From the NCBI RefSeq assembly GCF_016428755.1, contig NZ_JAELTI010000011.1:1-64000 (forward strand): a DNA stretch of 64,000 bases, in the 5' to 3' direction. The notes beneath the pieces were generated by a model. That model was not told the DNA's origin. It worked only from the letters and a program-made list of their open reading frames with translations, and ran no database searches. Below, in pieces: positions 26,965-37,498 of the stretch. The DNA is from Allobosea sp. ASV33. Its GTDB lineage: Bacteria > Pseudomonadota > Alphaproteobacteria > Rhizobiales > Beijerinckiaceae. The position numbers were made by a program, and so were the translations under genes. Within the stretch, counting starts at the first letter, position 1. Each line of letters opens with the position of its first letter.

Positions 26965-27789
26965 ATGACGATGTCCGAAACCCCACGGAACGGCCGCAAA
27001 AGCGCCGCGCTTGCCGCCGAGCAGCCGGGGCGCAAGGACGACGTGCTGATGGTCAATTCCGTGGAGAAGGCATTCCGGGTGCTGTCCGCCTTCGGGCGCC
27101 AGCATCAGACGCTCAGCCTCTCGCAAGTCGCATCCGAGACCGGCATGGACGTGAGCGCCGCGCAGCGCTTCACCCATACGCTCGCCAAGCTCGGCTATCT
27201 GCACAAGGACGCGCAGACCAAGCGCTTCGAACTGACCGCGAAGACGCTCGATCTCGGCTACCACTTCGTGCGCAGCAGCCGCCTGCTCGACCGGGCGATG
27301 CCCTACCTGATGCATCTCAGCAAGGAGACGGAGGAGACGGTCAATCTCACCGTGCGGGAAGGCGCGGAGATCATCTTCGTCTCGCGCTTCCTGAGCCGCC
27401 ACGTGCTGAATACCGACGTCATCATCGGCACGCGCATGCCGGCCTACGCCACCGCGCCGGGCATCGCCATGCTGTCGCGCCTGCCCGAAGACGAGGCGAT
27501 GGCGATCATCGACGCCTCCGACCTCAAGGCCCATACGCCCTCGACGACCTGGCAGCGCGAGGCGCTGCGCCAGAAGCTGCGCCAATCGGCGGCGCAGGGC
27601 TACGCCACCGCCTTCGAGGAGGTCTATATCGGCGACGCCTCGATCGCGGCCGCCGTGGTCGACCATCACGGCCGGCCGGAGGCCGCCGTCAACATCGCGA
27701 CCTCGACCTCGCGCTACAGCCATGCCGAGGTGGTCCAGCGCTTCTCGTCCCTCGTCATCGCCGCAGCCCACGCCGTCTCGCGGGTCTGA
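26965..27789 (+). CDS. IclR-family transcriptional regulator
   Basis: A 274-residue regulator. The winged HTH (about 27-95) contains LSLSQVASETGMDVSAAQRFTHTL. The C-terminal IclR effector domain (about 110-270) contains the usual GTRMPAYATAPGIAMLS and TAFEEVYIGDASIAAAVVD segments. ATG 26965 has GAGGAGAC upstream; the frame upstream is open but lacks such a site. It sits between the minus-strand transporter/CoA operon and the plus-strand dehydrogenase genes and probably regulates both. Confidence 0.94.
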   Translation: MTMSETPRNGRKSAALAAEQPGRKDDVLMVNSVEKAFRVLSAFGRQHQTLSLSQVASETGMDVSAAQRFTHTLAKLGYLHKDAQTKRFELTAKTLDLGYHFVRSSRLLDRAMPYLMHLSKETEETVNLTVREGAEIIFVSRFLSRHVLNTDVIIGTRMPAYATAPGIAMLSRLPEDEAMAIIDASDLKAHTPSTTWQREALRQKLRQSAAQGYATAFEEVYIGDASIAAAVVDHHGRPEAAVNIATSTSRYSHAEVVQRFSSLVIAAAHAVSRV

Positions 27790-27848
27790 TCGGCGCGCTT
27801 CTCGGGCGCTTGACAAGCCGGCTTGCGATTTATCAATATTCAAAAAGA

Positions 27849-27867
27849 CTTATCGCATTGAAATAAA
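27849..27867. promoter_or_regulatory. Candidate IclR operator in front of the dehydrogenase genes
   Basis: An AT-rich 19-mer beginning CTTATCGCATT and ending AAATAAA. It matches 15 of 19 positions of the reverse complement of 26863-26881. It ends 13 bp before the ATG of the small ferredoxin-like subunit, in a gap of 91 bp after the iclR stop. Confidence 0.5.
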
Positions 27868-27880
27868 ACTCGAGATTGAC

Positions 27881-28195
27881 ATGGAGCCGCCGCGAGCCCA
27901 GTTCCGCCGTGTCGCCGCCCGGACCGGCCGGCCGGCGACGCTCCGTTTCGACGGCGCGACCATCCATGCGACAGCCGGCGACAGCGTGCTCGCGGCGCTG
28001 CTCGAAAGCGGTGTTCTGGTCCGCCGCCTCGAATTCGGCGGCGAGCCCCGTGCAGGCTTCTGCCTGATGGGCGCCTGCCAGGATTGCTGGGTCTGGAGCG
28101 CCGAAGGCGGCCGGATCAGGGCCTGCACGACCCCCGTCGCCGACGGGATGGAGCTCTTCGCCGAGCCGCAGCCGCAGGCTCCCGGCCATGGCTGA
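27881..28195 (+). CDS. Small [2Fe-2S] subunit of a flavin amine/opine dehydrogenase (HcnA/SoxA-N-like)
   Basis: A 104-residue ferredoxin-fold protein. The cluster ligands are visible as GFCLMGACQDC (Cx4Cx2C) followed by a fourth Cys in RACTTPV. Small proteins of this kind are the electron-transfer subunit of HcnABC-type or opine/octopine oxidase-type enzymes. Its stop overlaps the next start by 8 bp. No signal peptide. ATG chosen where the family begins; upstream sequence is AT-rich promoter. Confidence 0.9.
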   Translation: MEPPRAQFRRVAARTGRPATLRFDGATIHATAGDSVLAALLESGVLVRRLEFGGEPRAGFCLMGACQDCWVWSAEGGRIRACTTPVADGMELFAEPQPQAPGHG

Positions 28196-29552
28196 GATCG
28201 TCATCATCGGCGCCGGCCCGGCGGGCATCGCCGCCGCCGAGATGCTCTGCGCGAAAGGGCTGAAGCCGATCCTGATCGACGAAGGCGCGCGCGCCGGCGG
28301 CCAGGGCTATCGCCGGCCGGCAAGCGACCTCGCTCTCGACATGAACAGGCTGATGGGCTCGGAGGCGGAAAAATACACCGCCCTGCATCGCCGCTTCGAA
28401 ACCCTGCTGCCGCGCCTCGACTATCGCCCGCAGACTCTGGTCTGGGCGATCGACGGCAGCACGCTGCACCTGCTGCGCGACGGACAAGCCGAAACCCAGC
28501 CCTTCGACAGGCTGTTGATCGCCAGCGGCGCCATGGACCGCATCGCACCCTTGCCCGGCTGGACCCTGCCCGGCGTGTTCACGCTCGGCGGCGCGCAGGT
28601 CGCGCTGAAGGACCAGGGCTGCCTGATCGGGAACCGCGTCGCGTTTCTGGGCTCCTCTCCGCTGCTGACGCTGGCGGCCAAGCAATATCGCGAGATGGGC
28701 GCCGAGATCGCCGTGATCGCCGACACGACGCCGTTTTCGGCCAAGATCGCGGCGCTTCCGGGCCTGCTGCGGGCGCCGCGCACGCTCGTTCGCGGTCTCT
28801 GGTACATGGGCGCCGCGCTGCGCGCGGGAATTCCGCTGCTGCACGGCGTGATGCCGATCGCCATCGAGGGTGAAAGCCGTGTCGAGGCGCTTGTGCTGCG
28901 CGATGCCCAGGGTCGCGAGCGCCGCTTCGCCTGCGACGCGGTCGCGCTCGGCTATGGTCTGAAGCCGGAGACGCAGCTCGCCGATCTCGCCGGGGCCTCC
29001 TTCGCCTATGATCCCGATTTCCGGCTGTTCCTGCCGGCGATCGACAGCATGGGCCGGGCGCGGCCGGGGCTCTACCTTGCCGGCGACGGCGTCCGGATCG
29101 GCGGCGCCGATGCCGCCGAAGCCAGCGGCGCGCTCGCCGCCCAGGCCATCCTGGCCGATCTCGGGCATGGGCAGGATATCGCGGTCACCCGGACACTGGC
29201 CCGCGACGTCGGGCGCCTGCGTGATTTTCAGCGCGGTCTTGCCCGCGCCTTCGCCTGGCCGAAGGCCCAGATCGCCGCCTTGCCCGATTCGGTGACGCTC
29301 TGCCGCTGCGAGAAGATCACGATCGGCGAGGTCCGCGCCGCGATGGCGAAGGATCTCGGCCCGGTCGAGGTCAACCGGGTCAAGGCGATGACACGCTGCG
29401 GCATGGGCCGCTGCCAGGGCCGCGTCTGCGGCCCCGCCCTGCAGGAAATCGTCGCTGCCGAGATCGGCGGCGACGGTGCAGCGGCGGGAAGGCTGCGCGG
29501 CCAAGCGCCCGTCAAGCCGATCGCGCTCGCCGCGGCCGGGAGCACGGCATGA
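28188..29552 (+). CDS. FAD/NAD-type oxidoreductase subunit with BFD-like [2Fe-2S] domain (HcnB/OoxA-like)
   Basis: A 454-residue flavoprotein. The N-terminal dinucleotide motif IVIIGAGPAGIAAAEML is followed by a second nucleotide fold (VAFLGSSPLLTLAA) and GLYLAGDGVRIGGADAAEASG for FAD. The C-terminal part (about 370-430) carries LCRCEKIT and TRCGMGRCQGRVCG, the BFD-like 2Fe-2S cluster. This is the architecture of HcnB and of the A subunit of octopine/nopaline oxidases. It overlaps both neighbours and is one part of a three-subunit enzyme. Confidence 0.92.
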   Translation: MAEIVIIGAGPAGIAAAEMLCAKGLKPILIDEGARAGGQGYRRPASDLALDMNRLMGSEAEKYTALHRRFETLLPRLDYRPQTLVWAIDGSTLHLLRDGQAETQPFDRLLIASGAMDRIAPLPGWTLPGVFTLGGAQVALKDQGCLIGNRVAFLGSSPLLTLAAKQYREMGAEIAVIADTTPFSAKIAALPGLLRAPRTLVRGLWYMGAALRAGIPLLHGVMPIAIEGESRVEALVLRDAQGRERRFACDAVALGYGLKPETQLADLAGASFAYDPDFRLFLPAIDSMGRARPGLYLAGDGVRIGGADAAEASGALAAQAILADLGHGQDIAVTRTLARDVGRLRDFQRGLARAFAWPKAQIAALPDSVTLCRCEKITIGEVRAAMAKDLGPVEVNRVKAMTRCGMGRCQGRVCGPALQEIVAAEIGGDGAAAGRLRGQAPVKPIALAAAGSTA

Positions 29553-30703
29553 GCGGGCGCACGACGGATGTCGCGATCGTCGGCGGCGGCCTGATCGGCG
29601 CCTGGACGGCCTTCTTCCTCGCCCGGCGCGGCCAACGCGTGACCTTGCTGGAAAAAGGCGTCGTCGGCGCGCAGTCGAGCGGCGTCAATTTCGGAAACCT
29701 GCGCCTGCAGGGGCGCTTTCCCGGCCAGTATCCCCTCTCACTGCGCTCCCAGGCACTTTGGGAGGATTTCGACGCGCTGATCGGCGAGGATTGCGAGTTC
29801 GAGCAGACCGGGCATCTCTACCTCGCCTATGACGAGGAAGAGCACGTCAAGCTCGAAGGCTACGCCAAAGTCTCCGAATCCCATGGTCTTGCCATCGAGC
29901 GCGTCGGCCCTGCCGAGCTCAAGCGACGCTGGCCCTGGCTGAGCGAACGCGCCGTCGCCGCGACCTACTCGGCGCGCGACGCCACCGCCAACCCCCGCCT
30001 CGCCACGCCTACGGTGGCGCGCGCCGCGGCAAGACTTGGCGTCGAAATCCGCGAGAATGCCGGCGTCACCGCGGTCGAGCGCTCAGGCGACGGCTTTGCG
30101 CTGACCCTTGCCGATGGCGGCAGGCTGCATTGCGGCGCGCTGGTCAACAGCGCCGGCGCGTGGGCGCTGGAGATCGCGGAGCGCTTCGGCGAGACCGCGC
30201 CCGTCTTCCCGGCCGGGCCGCCGCAATTCGTGACCGAGCCATTTCCCTACCGGATCGAACCCTCGGTGCAGGCCATCGACGGCTCGGTGATCTTCCGCCA
30301 GATCCCGCGCGGCAACATCATCCTCGCCGGCTATCCGCGCACGGCGGCCGATCCGCAGGCGAACAGGGCGCCTGTCCCTCCGGCCAAGACGCTCGCGGCG
30401 ATGCGGGCGCTGGCGCGCGTTGCGCCGCTGCTCGCCCAGTGCCACGTCATCCGGGTCTGGTCGGGTATCGAGGCCTATCTCCCGGACATGATCCCGGTGA
30501 TCGGGCCCAGCGAGACGACGCCCGGCCTGTTCCACGCTTTCGGCTTCTGTGGCCACGGCTTCCAGATCGGCCCCGGCGTCGGCCTCTGCCTCAGCGAAAT
30601 GATCGTCGACGGTGCCACGCCGACGCCGCTGGGACCATTCTCGATCGGACGCTTCCGTTCGGAAGCGACCGTGAGCGAGAAGTTCCGCAAGGAATTCGAC
30701 TGA
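29549..30703 (+). CDS. FAD-dependent amine oxidoreductase subunit (DadA-like; HcnC/OoxB-like)
   Basis: A 384-residue DAO-family flavoenzyme and likely catalytic subunit that oxidises a secondary or primary amine to an imine. The N-terminal FAD motif VAIVGGGLIGAWTAFFLARRG is intact, and the C-terminal FHAFGFCGHGFQIGPGVG is the usual second FAD contact. ATGA overlap with the preceding gene. Candidates for substrate are an opine, an N-alkyl amino acid or a D-amino acid. No tail for membrane anchoring is obvious. Confidence 0.93.
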   Translation: MSGRTTDVAIVGGGLIGAWTAFFLARRGQRVTLLEKGVVGAQSSGVNFGNLRLQGRFPGQYPLSLRSQALWEDFDALIGEDCEFEQTGHLYLAYDEEEHVKLEGYAKVSESHGLAIERVGPAELKRRWPWLSERAVAATYSARDATANPRLATPTVARAAARLGVEIRENAGVTAVERSGDGFALTLADGGRLHCGALVNSAGAWALEIAERFGETAPVFPAGPPQFVTEPFPYRIEPSVQAIDGSVIFRQIPRGNIILAGYPRTAADPQANRAPVPPAKTLAAMRALARVAPLLAQCHVIRVWSGIEAYLPDMIPVIGPSETTPGLFHAFGFCGHGFQIGPGVGLCLSEMIVDGATPTPLGPFSIGRFRSEATVSEKFRKEFD

Positions 30704-30723
30704 GACGGCGGAGATCGCCGTCT
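30703..30723 (+). terminator. Hairpin after the dehydrogenase operon
   Basis: AGACGGCG (30703-30710) and CGCCGTCT (30716-30723) form a perfect 8-bp stem with a 5-nt loop directly at the stop of the DadA-like gene. The following sequence lacks a T run, but placement between convergent genes supports a 3'-end role. Confidence 0.55.
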
Positions 30724-30786
30724 ATCCCATGAGCAGCGTGATCGGCACGACCGTCATGGGAATGGAAGCCTGATCCTCGCCGCCCC

Positions 30787-31833
30787 TCAGGCTCGCGCCC
30801 TCGAACCGGCAGAAGCCTTCTGCCGATCGAAGAATACTTCGCAGGCTTCGGCGACACGCGCGACGGAGGCGTCGTCCAGGTCGAGATGGGTGACCCAGCG
30901 CAACGTGCCGTAGCGCCCGCTGACGGCGATGCCACGCTCGCGCAGGAAGGTCGCGAAGGCCCCGGTGTCGACAGCCTTCGGCGACATGAACACCATGTTG
31001 GTGCGGGCCGGCCCGGCGCCGAGCTCCGGATAGCGTGCCAGCACCTCCGCCAGTGCGGCGGCGCGGCGATGGTCCTCGCCGAGCCGGCCGACGTTATGCT
31101 CCAGCGCGTAGATCGCCGCCGCCGCGATCACGCCGGTCTGGCGCATGCCACCGCCGAGCATCTTGCGGATGCGGCGGGCCTTCTCGATGAAATCCTTCGG
31201 CCCGGCAAGGATGGAGCCGATCGGCGCGCCAAGTCCCTTGGACAGGCACAGCGAGACGGTGTCGAACTGCCCGGCGATCCAGGCCGCATCGCGGTTGCTC
31301 GCGGCGGCAGCGTTCATCAGGCGGGCGCCGTCGAGATGGGTCGCAAGGCCGCGCGAGCGGGCGAGCCCGGTCGCCGCTTCCAGATAGGCATCGGGCAGAA
31401 CCAGACCGTTGAAGGTGTTCTCCAGCGCCAGGAGCCGCGTCATCGCGAAATGGAAGTCGTTCGGCTTGATCGCGCTGGCGATGGCATCGAGCGCGATCGT
31501 GCCGTCCGCCTCATTCGGCAAGGGCTGCGGCTGGATCGAGCCCAGCACGGCCGCGCCGCCACCCTCCAGCCGATAGGTATGAGCCATCTGGCCGACGATA
31601 TATTCCTCGCCCCGGCCGCAATGAGCCATCAGGCCGGCGAGATTTGCCTGCGTGCCGGTGGGGAAGAACAGGGCCGCTTCCTTGCCGAGCCGCTCGGCGG
31701 TCATCGCCTCCAGCCGCTTCGTCGTCGGGCAATCGTCGTAGACGGCGTCGCCCACCTCCGCCGCGGCCATGGCGGCGCGCATGCCCTCGCCGGGGCGCGT
31801 CACCGTATCCGAACGGAAGTCATCCACGATCAT
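30787..31833 (-). CDS. ltaE: Low-specificity threonine aldolase
   Basis: A 348-residue PLP enzyme that splits threonine or other beta-hydroxy amino acids into glycine and an aldehyde. Family marks include FRSDTVTRPGEGMRAAMAAAEVGD at the start, HLDGARLMNAA (Asp for PLP ring) and the Schiff-base Lys in SLCLSKGLGAPIGS. ATG 31833 has AAGGA 8 bp upstream; a GTG at 31863 is also in frame. It runs behind sdaA on the same strand and may share its transcript. Confidence 0.94.
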   Translation of the reverse strand: MIVDDFRSDTVTRPGEGMRAAMAAAEVGDAVYDDCPTTKRLEAMTAERLGKEAALFFPTGTQANLAGLMAHCGRGEEYIVGQMAHTYRLEGGGAAVLGSIQPQPLPNEADGTIALDAIASAIKPNDFHFAMTRLLALENTFNGLVLPDAYLEAATGLARSRGLATHLDGARLMNAAAASNRDAAWIAGQFDTVSLCLSKGLGAPIGSILAGPKDFIEKARRIRKMLGGGMRQTGVIAAAAIYALEHNVGRLGEDHRRAAALAEVLARYPELGAGPARTNMVFMSPKAVDTGAFATFLRERGIAVSGRYGTLRWVTHLDLDDASVARVAEACEVFFDRQKASAGSRARA

Positions 31834-31910
31834 CGATCCGATCCTTATGGGCTGTGCGTCCACCCTATCGGGTGCCCGCCCGGCTCATCATGCAAAATTG
31901 GGAGACGGGC

Positions 31911-33290
31911 TCAGCATTCCGGCAGGTTGACCGCCAGCCCCCCGAGGCTGGTTTCCTTGAAGCGCTCGTTCATGGCCTCGCCGGTCTGGCGCATCGCCTC
32001 GATGCAATTGTCCAACGGCATGAAATGCGAACCGTCGCCGCGCAGCGCCAGCGACGCCGCCGCGACCGCCTTGATCGCGCCGATGCCGTTGCGCTCGATG
32101 CAGGGCACCTGGACCAGGCCCGCCGCGGGATCGCAGGTCATGCCGAGATGGTGCTCGAGCGCGATCTCGGCGGCGTTCTCGATCTGGGCGGGCGAGCCGC
32201 CGAGCACGGCACAAAGCCCTGCCGCGGCCATCGCGGCAGCGGAGCCGACCTCGCCCTGGCAACCGGCCTCGGCCCCGGAGATCGAGGCGTTATGCTTGAT
32301 GAGGCCGCCGATCGCCGCAGCCGTCAGCAGGAAATCGGCGACCTTCTCGGGCTCCGCGCCGATGCAATGGTCGAGATAATAGCGCAGCACCGCCGGCACG
32401 ACGCCGGCCGCACCGTTGGTCGGCGAGGTCACCACCCGGCCGCCGGCCGCGTTCTCCTCGTTGACCGCCATCGCATAGACGCTGAGCCAGTCCGTGGTGG
32501 CGTGCGGCTGCGAGCGATTGGCCAGCTTCTCGGCGACAAGCTGCCGGTGGATGCGCGCTGCCCTGCGTCGCACGCGCAAGCCGCCGGGCAGTTCGCCCTC
32601 CTGGCTCAGGCCGCGCTCGATGCAGCCGTTCATCACCGACCAGAGGCGGTCGAGGCCGTTGTCGACCTCTTCCGCCGAGCGGAGATGGATCTCGTTGGCG
32701 CGCTTCATCTGCGCGATCGACAGCCCGCTGTCTGCGGCCATGCGCAGCATCGTCGCCGCAGTCGCGAACGGATAGGGCCAGGAGGCCGCCGCCGTGGTGG
32801 CCGCCGGGGCGTCGCGCTCCTGCGCCGTTACCACGAAACCGCCGCCGATCGAATAATAGGTCTCGGAGAGCAGTTCCGCTCCCGCGGAATCACGCGCGGA
32901 GAAGACCAGGCCGTTGGCATGGCCGGGCAAGGGCGGCCCGTAGTCGAAGACGATGTCCGTCGCGGGATCGAAGGCGAGCGGCGGCAGGCCGTCATGGCGC
33001 AGCAGATGGCTGCGGCCGAGTTCCTCGATCTGGCGTTCGGCCGCGTCGAAATCGAAGGCGGCCGGCATCCAGCCGAGCAGGCCGAGCGCCACGGCGCGAT
33101 CGGTGGCATGGCCCTTCCCGGTAAAGGCGAGCGAGCCGTAGAGCGTGGCCTTCACGGCCGCGGCCCGGTCGCGCGTCGGAGCCTGGCGCAGCAGCTCCAG
33201 GAAATGTCCGGCGGCCGTCATCGGCCCCATCGTATGCGAGGACGAGGGACCGATGCCGATCTTGAAGACGTCGAACACGCTCAGGAACAT
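31911..33290 (-). CDS. sdaA: L-serine ammonia-lyase (serine dehydratase), iron-sulfur type
   Basis: A 459-residue single-chain enzyme converting L-serine to pyruvate and ammonia. The N-terminus [19 protein letters not shown] is diagnostic. The 4Fe-4S cysteines are visible in [18 protein letters not shown] and [12 protein letters not shown] 33290 chosen because the family begins MxSxFD; a GTG two codons earlier is possible. Together with ltaE downstream it forms a small serine/threonine breakdown pair. Confidence 0.95.
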   Translation of the reverse strand: MFLSVFDVFKIGIGPSSSHTMGPMTAAGHFLELLRQAPTRDRAAAVKATLYGSLAFTGKGHATDRAVALGLLGWMPAAFDFDAAERQIEELGRSHLLRHDGLPPLAFDPATDIVFDYGPPLPGHANGLVFSARDSAGAELLSETYYSIGGGFVVTAQERDAPAATTAAASWPYPFATAATMLRMAADSGLSIAQMKRANEIHLRSAEEVDNGLDRLWSVMNGCIERGLSQEGELPGGLRVRRRAARIHRQLVAEKLANRSQPHATTDWLSVYAMAVNEENAAGGRVVTSPTNGAAGVVPAVLRYYLDHCIGAEPEKVADFLLTAAAIGGLIKHNASISGAEAGCQGEVGSAAAMAAAGLCAVLGGSPAQIENAAEIALEHHLGMTCDPAAGLVQVPCIERNGIGAIKAVAAASLALRGDGSHFMPLDNCIEAMRQTGEAMNERFKETSLGGLAVNLPEC

Positions 33291-33407
33291 ATCCACCCCA
33301 CCGAACCCGGCCCGGATCGTTCTCGCGCTTCCCCGAAACGCCGAACGAACCGGATCACTGTCTTATCGCTTTTTCGCCGTGTGAATCGGTATCCACCGCG
33401 CTCGAAA

Positions 33408-33524
33408 ATGTTCTTGCTCGTTTTGGAGGCAATCTCAAACGGAGATCGCCGGGGCTGTCCGGGATCGCGACCGCCGCGGCCCCTGCACCCTTTGCTCGAC
33501 GGCAGCGTGCCTTGGCGGCTATAG
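33408..33524 (+). other. Possible leader peptide upstream of leuA
   Basis: A 38-codon open frame whose first codons read Met-Phe-Leu-Leu-Val-Leu-Glu-Ala-Ile, rich in branched-chain residues, 57 bp before leuA. The ribosome-binding site is poor. A weak GGGGC/GCCCC pairing follows inside it without a T tract, so classic attenuation is not shown. The remaining gap 33297-33581 holds only this and presumably the leuA promoter. Confidence 0.2.
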
Positions 33525-35258
<1,734 letters not shown>

Positions 35259-35434
35259 CCGCCGTAAGCGTGAGTTTGCAGGATGCCGATAAGCTCCTGT
35301 TCGACGCGGCGACGCACGGCATCGTGCAGCGCTGGCCGCGAACGGAGCATCCATCCTGCCACAGCGCGCCGACCAGGGTTTTCGGGAATCGCTTATTTCA
35401 CCCCGGCGACAACGGGCCGGGCGGAGAGGATGGG

Positions 35435-36217
35435 ATGATGGACACGGATGCCATGGCCGCTCGGCTCGTCGGCGATCACGATCGCAAGGAAAAATTCCGG
35501 CCCTTCGCCGCGGCGAACGGCATCGCCTCGATCGACGATTCCTATGCCGTGCAGGAACGCTATGTGGCGCTGCTGAAGCCGCGCTGCGGCGCAGCCATCG
35601 GCTACAAGATCGGCCTGACCTCGCAACGCATGCAGGCGATGTGCGGCATCGGCCACCCGATCGCCGGCGTCGTGCTGGCCGACCGGCTGCACCATTCGGG
35701 CGCGCGCCTCGCGACCGCCGACTACGGCCGCATGGGCCTCGAATTCGAGATCGCGGTGCGCATGGCCAGCGATCTTCCCAGCGGCGGCCCGGCCTGGACG
35801 CAGGAAAATATCGCGGCGCATGTCGCTGGGGTCTGCGCCGCGATCGAGATCGTCGACGACCGGGCGGCCGACTATGCCGAGCTCGACGTGCTCTCGCTCG
35901 TCGCCGACAATTCCTGGAATGGCGGCGTGGTGCTGTCGCAGTTCCGCAGCGACTGGCCGGCGCTGGATGCCGTTTCTGGAACGGTTAGCCGCAATGGAAC
36001 GGAGATCGACCGCGGCCATGGCCGCGACGTTCTCGGCCATCCCTTCGCGCCCCTTGCATGGCTGGCGAATGCGCTGGCGGCGAAGGGGCAGAGCCTGCGC
36101 GCGGGCGAGATCGTGATGACCGGCAGCCTCGTCACCACCCGCTTCCCGACCGAGAGCGAGAGCTATCGCTTCGAACTCGAAGGCATAGGCGCCGTCGAGC
36201 TCCACGTCACTGCCTGA
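35435..36217 (+). CDS. 2-keto-4-pentenoate hydratase-like protein (MhpD/FAH superfamily)
   Basis: A 260-residue protein. The family order YKIGLTSQRMQ, IAGVVLADRL, GLEFEIAVRM (metal-binding Glu residues), AIEIVDDR and VADNSWNGGVVL matches 2-hydroxypentadienoate hydratases and decarboxylases. Such enzymes add water to a 2-oxo-4-enoic acid. GGAGAGGA precedes two adjacent ATGs (35435 and 35438); either may be used. First gene of a four-gene unit with an aminotransferase, an RraA-type aldolase and an AllA-like protein. Confidence 0.9.
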   Translation: MMDTDAMAARLVGDHDRKEKFRPFAAANGIASIDDSYAVQERYVALLKPRCGAAIGYKIGLTSQRMQAMCGIGHPIAGVVLADRLHHSGARLATADYGRMGLEFEIAVRMASDLPSGGPAWTQENIAAHVAGVCAAIEIVDDRAADYAELDVLSLVADNSWNGGVVLSQFRSDWPALDAVSGTVSRNGTEIDRGHGRDVLGHPFAPLAWLANALAAKGQSLRAGEIVMTGSLVTTRFPTESESYRFELEGIGAVELHVTA

Positions 36218-36235
36218 GTGCCGGAGACCGAGATC

Positions 36236-37441
36236 ATGGCACATCGCCTCGCCGCCCGGATGAGCCGGGTCAAGCCCTCCGCCATCCGCGAGCTCCTGCG
36301 GCTGGGCGCCGATCCCAATGTGATCTCCTTCGGCGGCGGCTATCCCGACGCCTCGCTGTTCCCGATCGCCGGGCTGGACGAGGTCTTCCGCAAGACGCTG
36401 GCCGAGAGCGGGCAGGAGGCGCTGCAATACACCGTCTCGAACGGCATGCCGCTGCTGCGCCGCCAGATCGCCGAGCGGATGACGCGCGACGGCGTGCCCT
36501 GCACGGCCGACGAGGTGCTGATCCTCCAGGGCGGCCAGCAAGGTCTCGACCTCGTCGCCAAGCTGCTGGTCGACAAGGACGACATCATCGTCGTCGAGGA
36601 CCCGACCTTCCTCGGCGCATTGATCGCCTTCAACCCCTGCGAGCCGCGCTATGTCACGGTCGGCATGGACGAGGACGGCATGGATGTCGAGGCGCTCGAC
36701 GCGGCGCTGAAGGCCAATCCCGGCGCCAAGTTCATCTACACGGTGCCGGACTTCCACAATCCGACCGGCGTCACCATGAGCCTGGCGCGGCGCAAGCGGC
36801 TGGTCGAGATCGCCAACGCCCATGACATCATCATCCTCGAGGATTCGCCCTATCGCGAGATCCGCTTCGAGGGCGAGCGCATCCCGCCGATCAAGAGCTT
36901 CGACACCGAAGGCCGGGTGATTTATCTCGGCAGCTTCTCGAAGATTCTGGCGCCGGGTTTGAGGCTCGGCTGGGCAGTAGCGTCGAGCGATCTGATCGAA
37001 CAACTCGGCCTGCTCAAGCTCGCCGCCGATACGCAGACGAGTACGCTGAACATGGCGGTCGCCTCGCGCTTCCTCGCGGAATACGACATCGACGCGCATA
37101 TCGCGACGATCCGCAGCGCCTATCGCCACAAGAAGAACCTGATGCTGGACACGATCCGGCAGAGCTTCCCGCAGGACATCGCCTGCACGGATGCGAGCGG
37201 AGGTCTCTTCACCTGGCTGACCTTCCCGGAAGGCTTCGATGCCGCCGCCTTCATGCTCGACCATGCCTTGCCGGAGGCCCGCGTGGCCTATGTTCCCGGC
37301 GCGACCTTCTTCGCATTGGACCAGCGGCCCAACCATGCCCGCCTCAGCTATTCGACGCAGACCGACGAGCGGCTGGTCGCCGGCATCACGGCGCTGGGCA
37401 ATGTCCTGAAAGCCCGGATGGGGTCGCGAGCGCGCGGCTGA
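36236..37441 (+). CDS. Class I/II PLP aminotransferase (2-aminoadipate/AAT-like)
   Basis: A 401-residue fold-type I aminotransferase of the LysN/KAT group. PLP marks are QGGQQGLDLVAKLL, VPDFHNPTGVTMS (Asn and following region), DSPYREIRF and the Schiff-base Lys in GSFSKILAPGLRLGW. The C-terminal Arg for the substrate carboxylate is in NHARLSYS. ATG 36236 preferred over GTG 36218 that abuts the hydratase stop. It probably feeds an amino acid, possibly a substituted glutamate, into the 2-oxoacid steps of its neighbours (inference). Confidence 0.92.
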   Translation: MAHRLAARMSRVKPSAIRELLRLGADPNVISFGGGYPDASLFPIAGLDEVFRKTLAESGQEALQYTVSNGMPLLRRQIAERMTRDGVPCTADEVLILQGGQQGLDLVAKLLVDKDDIIVVEDPTFLGALIAFNPCEPRYVTVGMDEDGMDVEALDAALKANPGAKFIYTVPDFHNPTGVTMSLARRKRLVEIANAHDIIILEDSPYREIRFEGERIPPIKSFDTEGRVIYLGSFSKILAPGLRLGWAVASSDLIEQLGLLKLAADTQTSTLNMAVASRFLAEYDIDAHIATIRSAYRHKKNLMLDTIRQSFPQDIACTDASGGLFTWLTFPEGFDAAAFMLDHALPEARVAYVPGATFFALDQRPNHARLSYSTQTDERLVAGITALGNVLKARMGSRARG

Positions 37442-37498
37442 GGCAAACTCCGATCGACACCAAAGCGTCGCCACATCGCGAAAGATGAGGACAGCACC

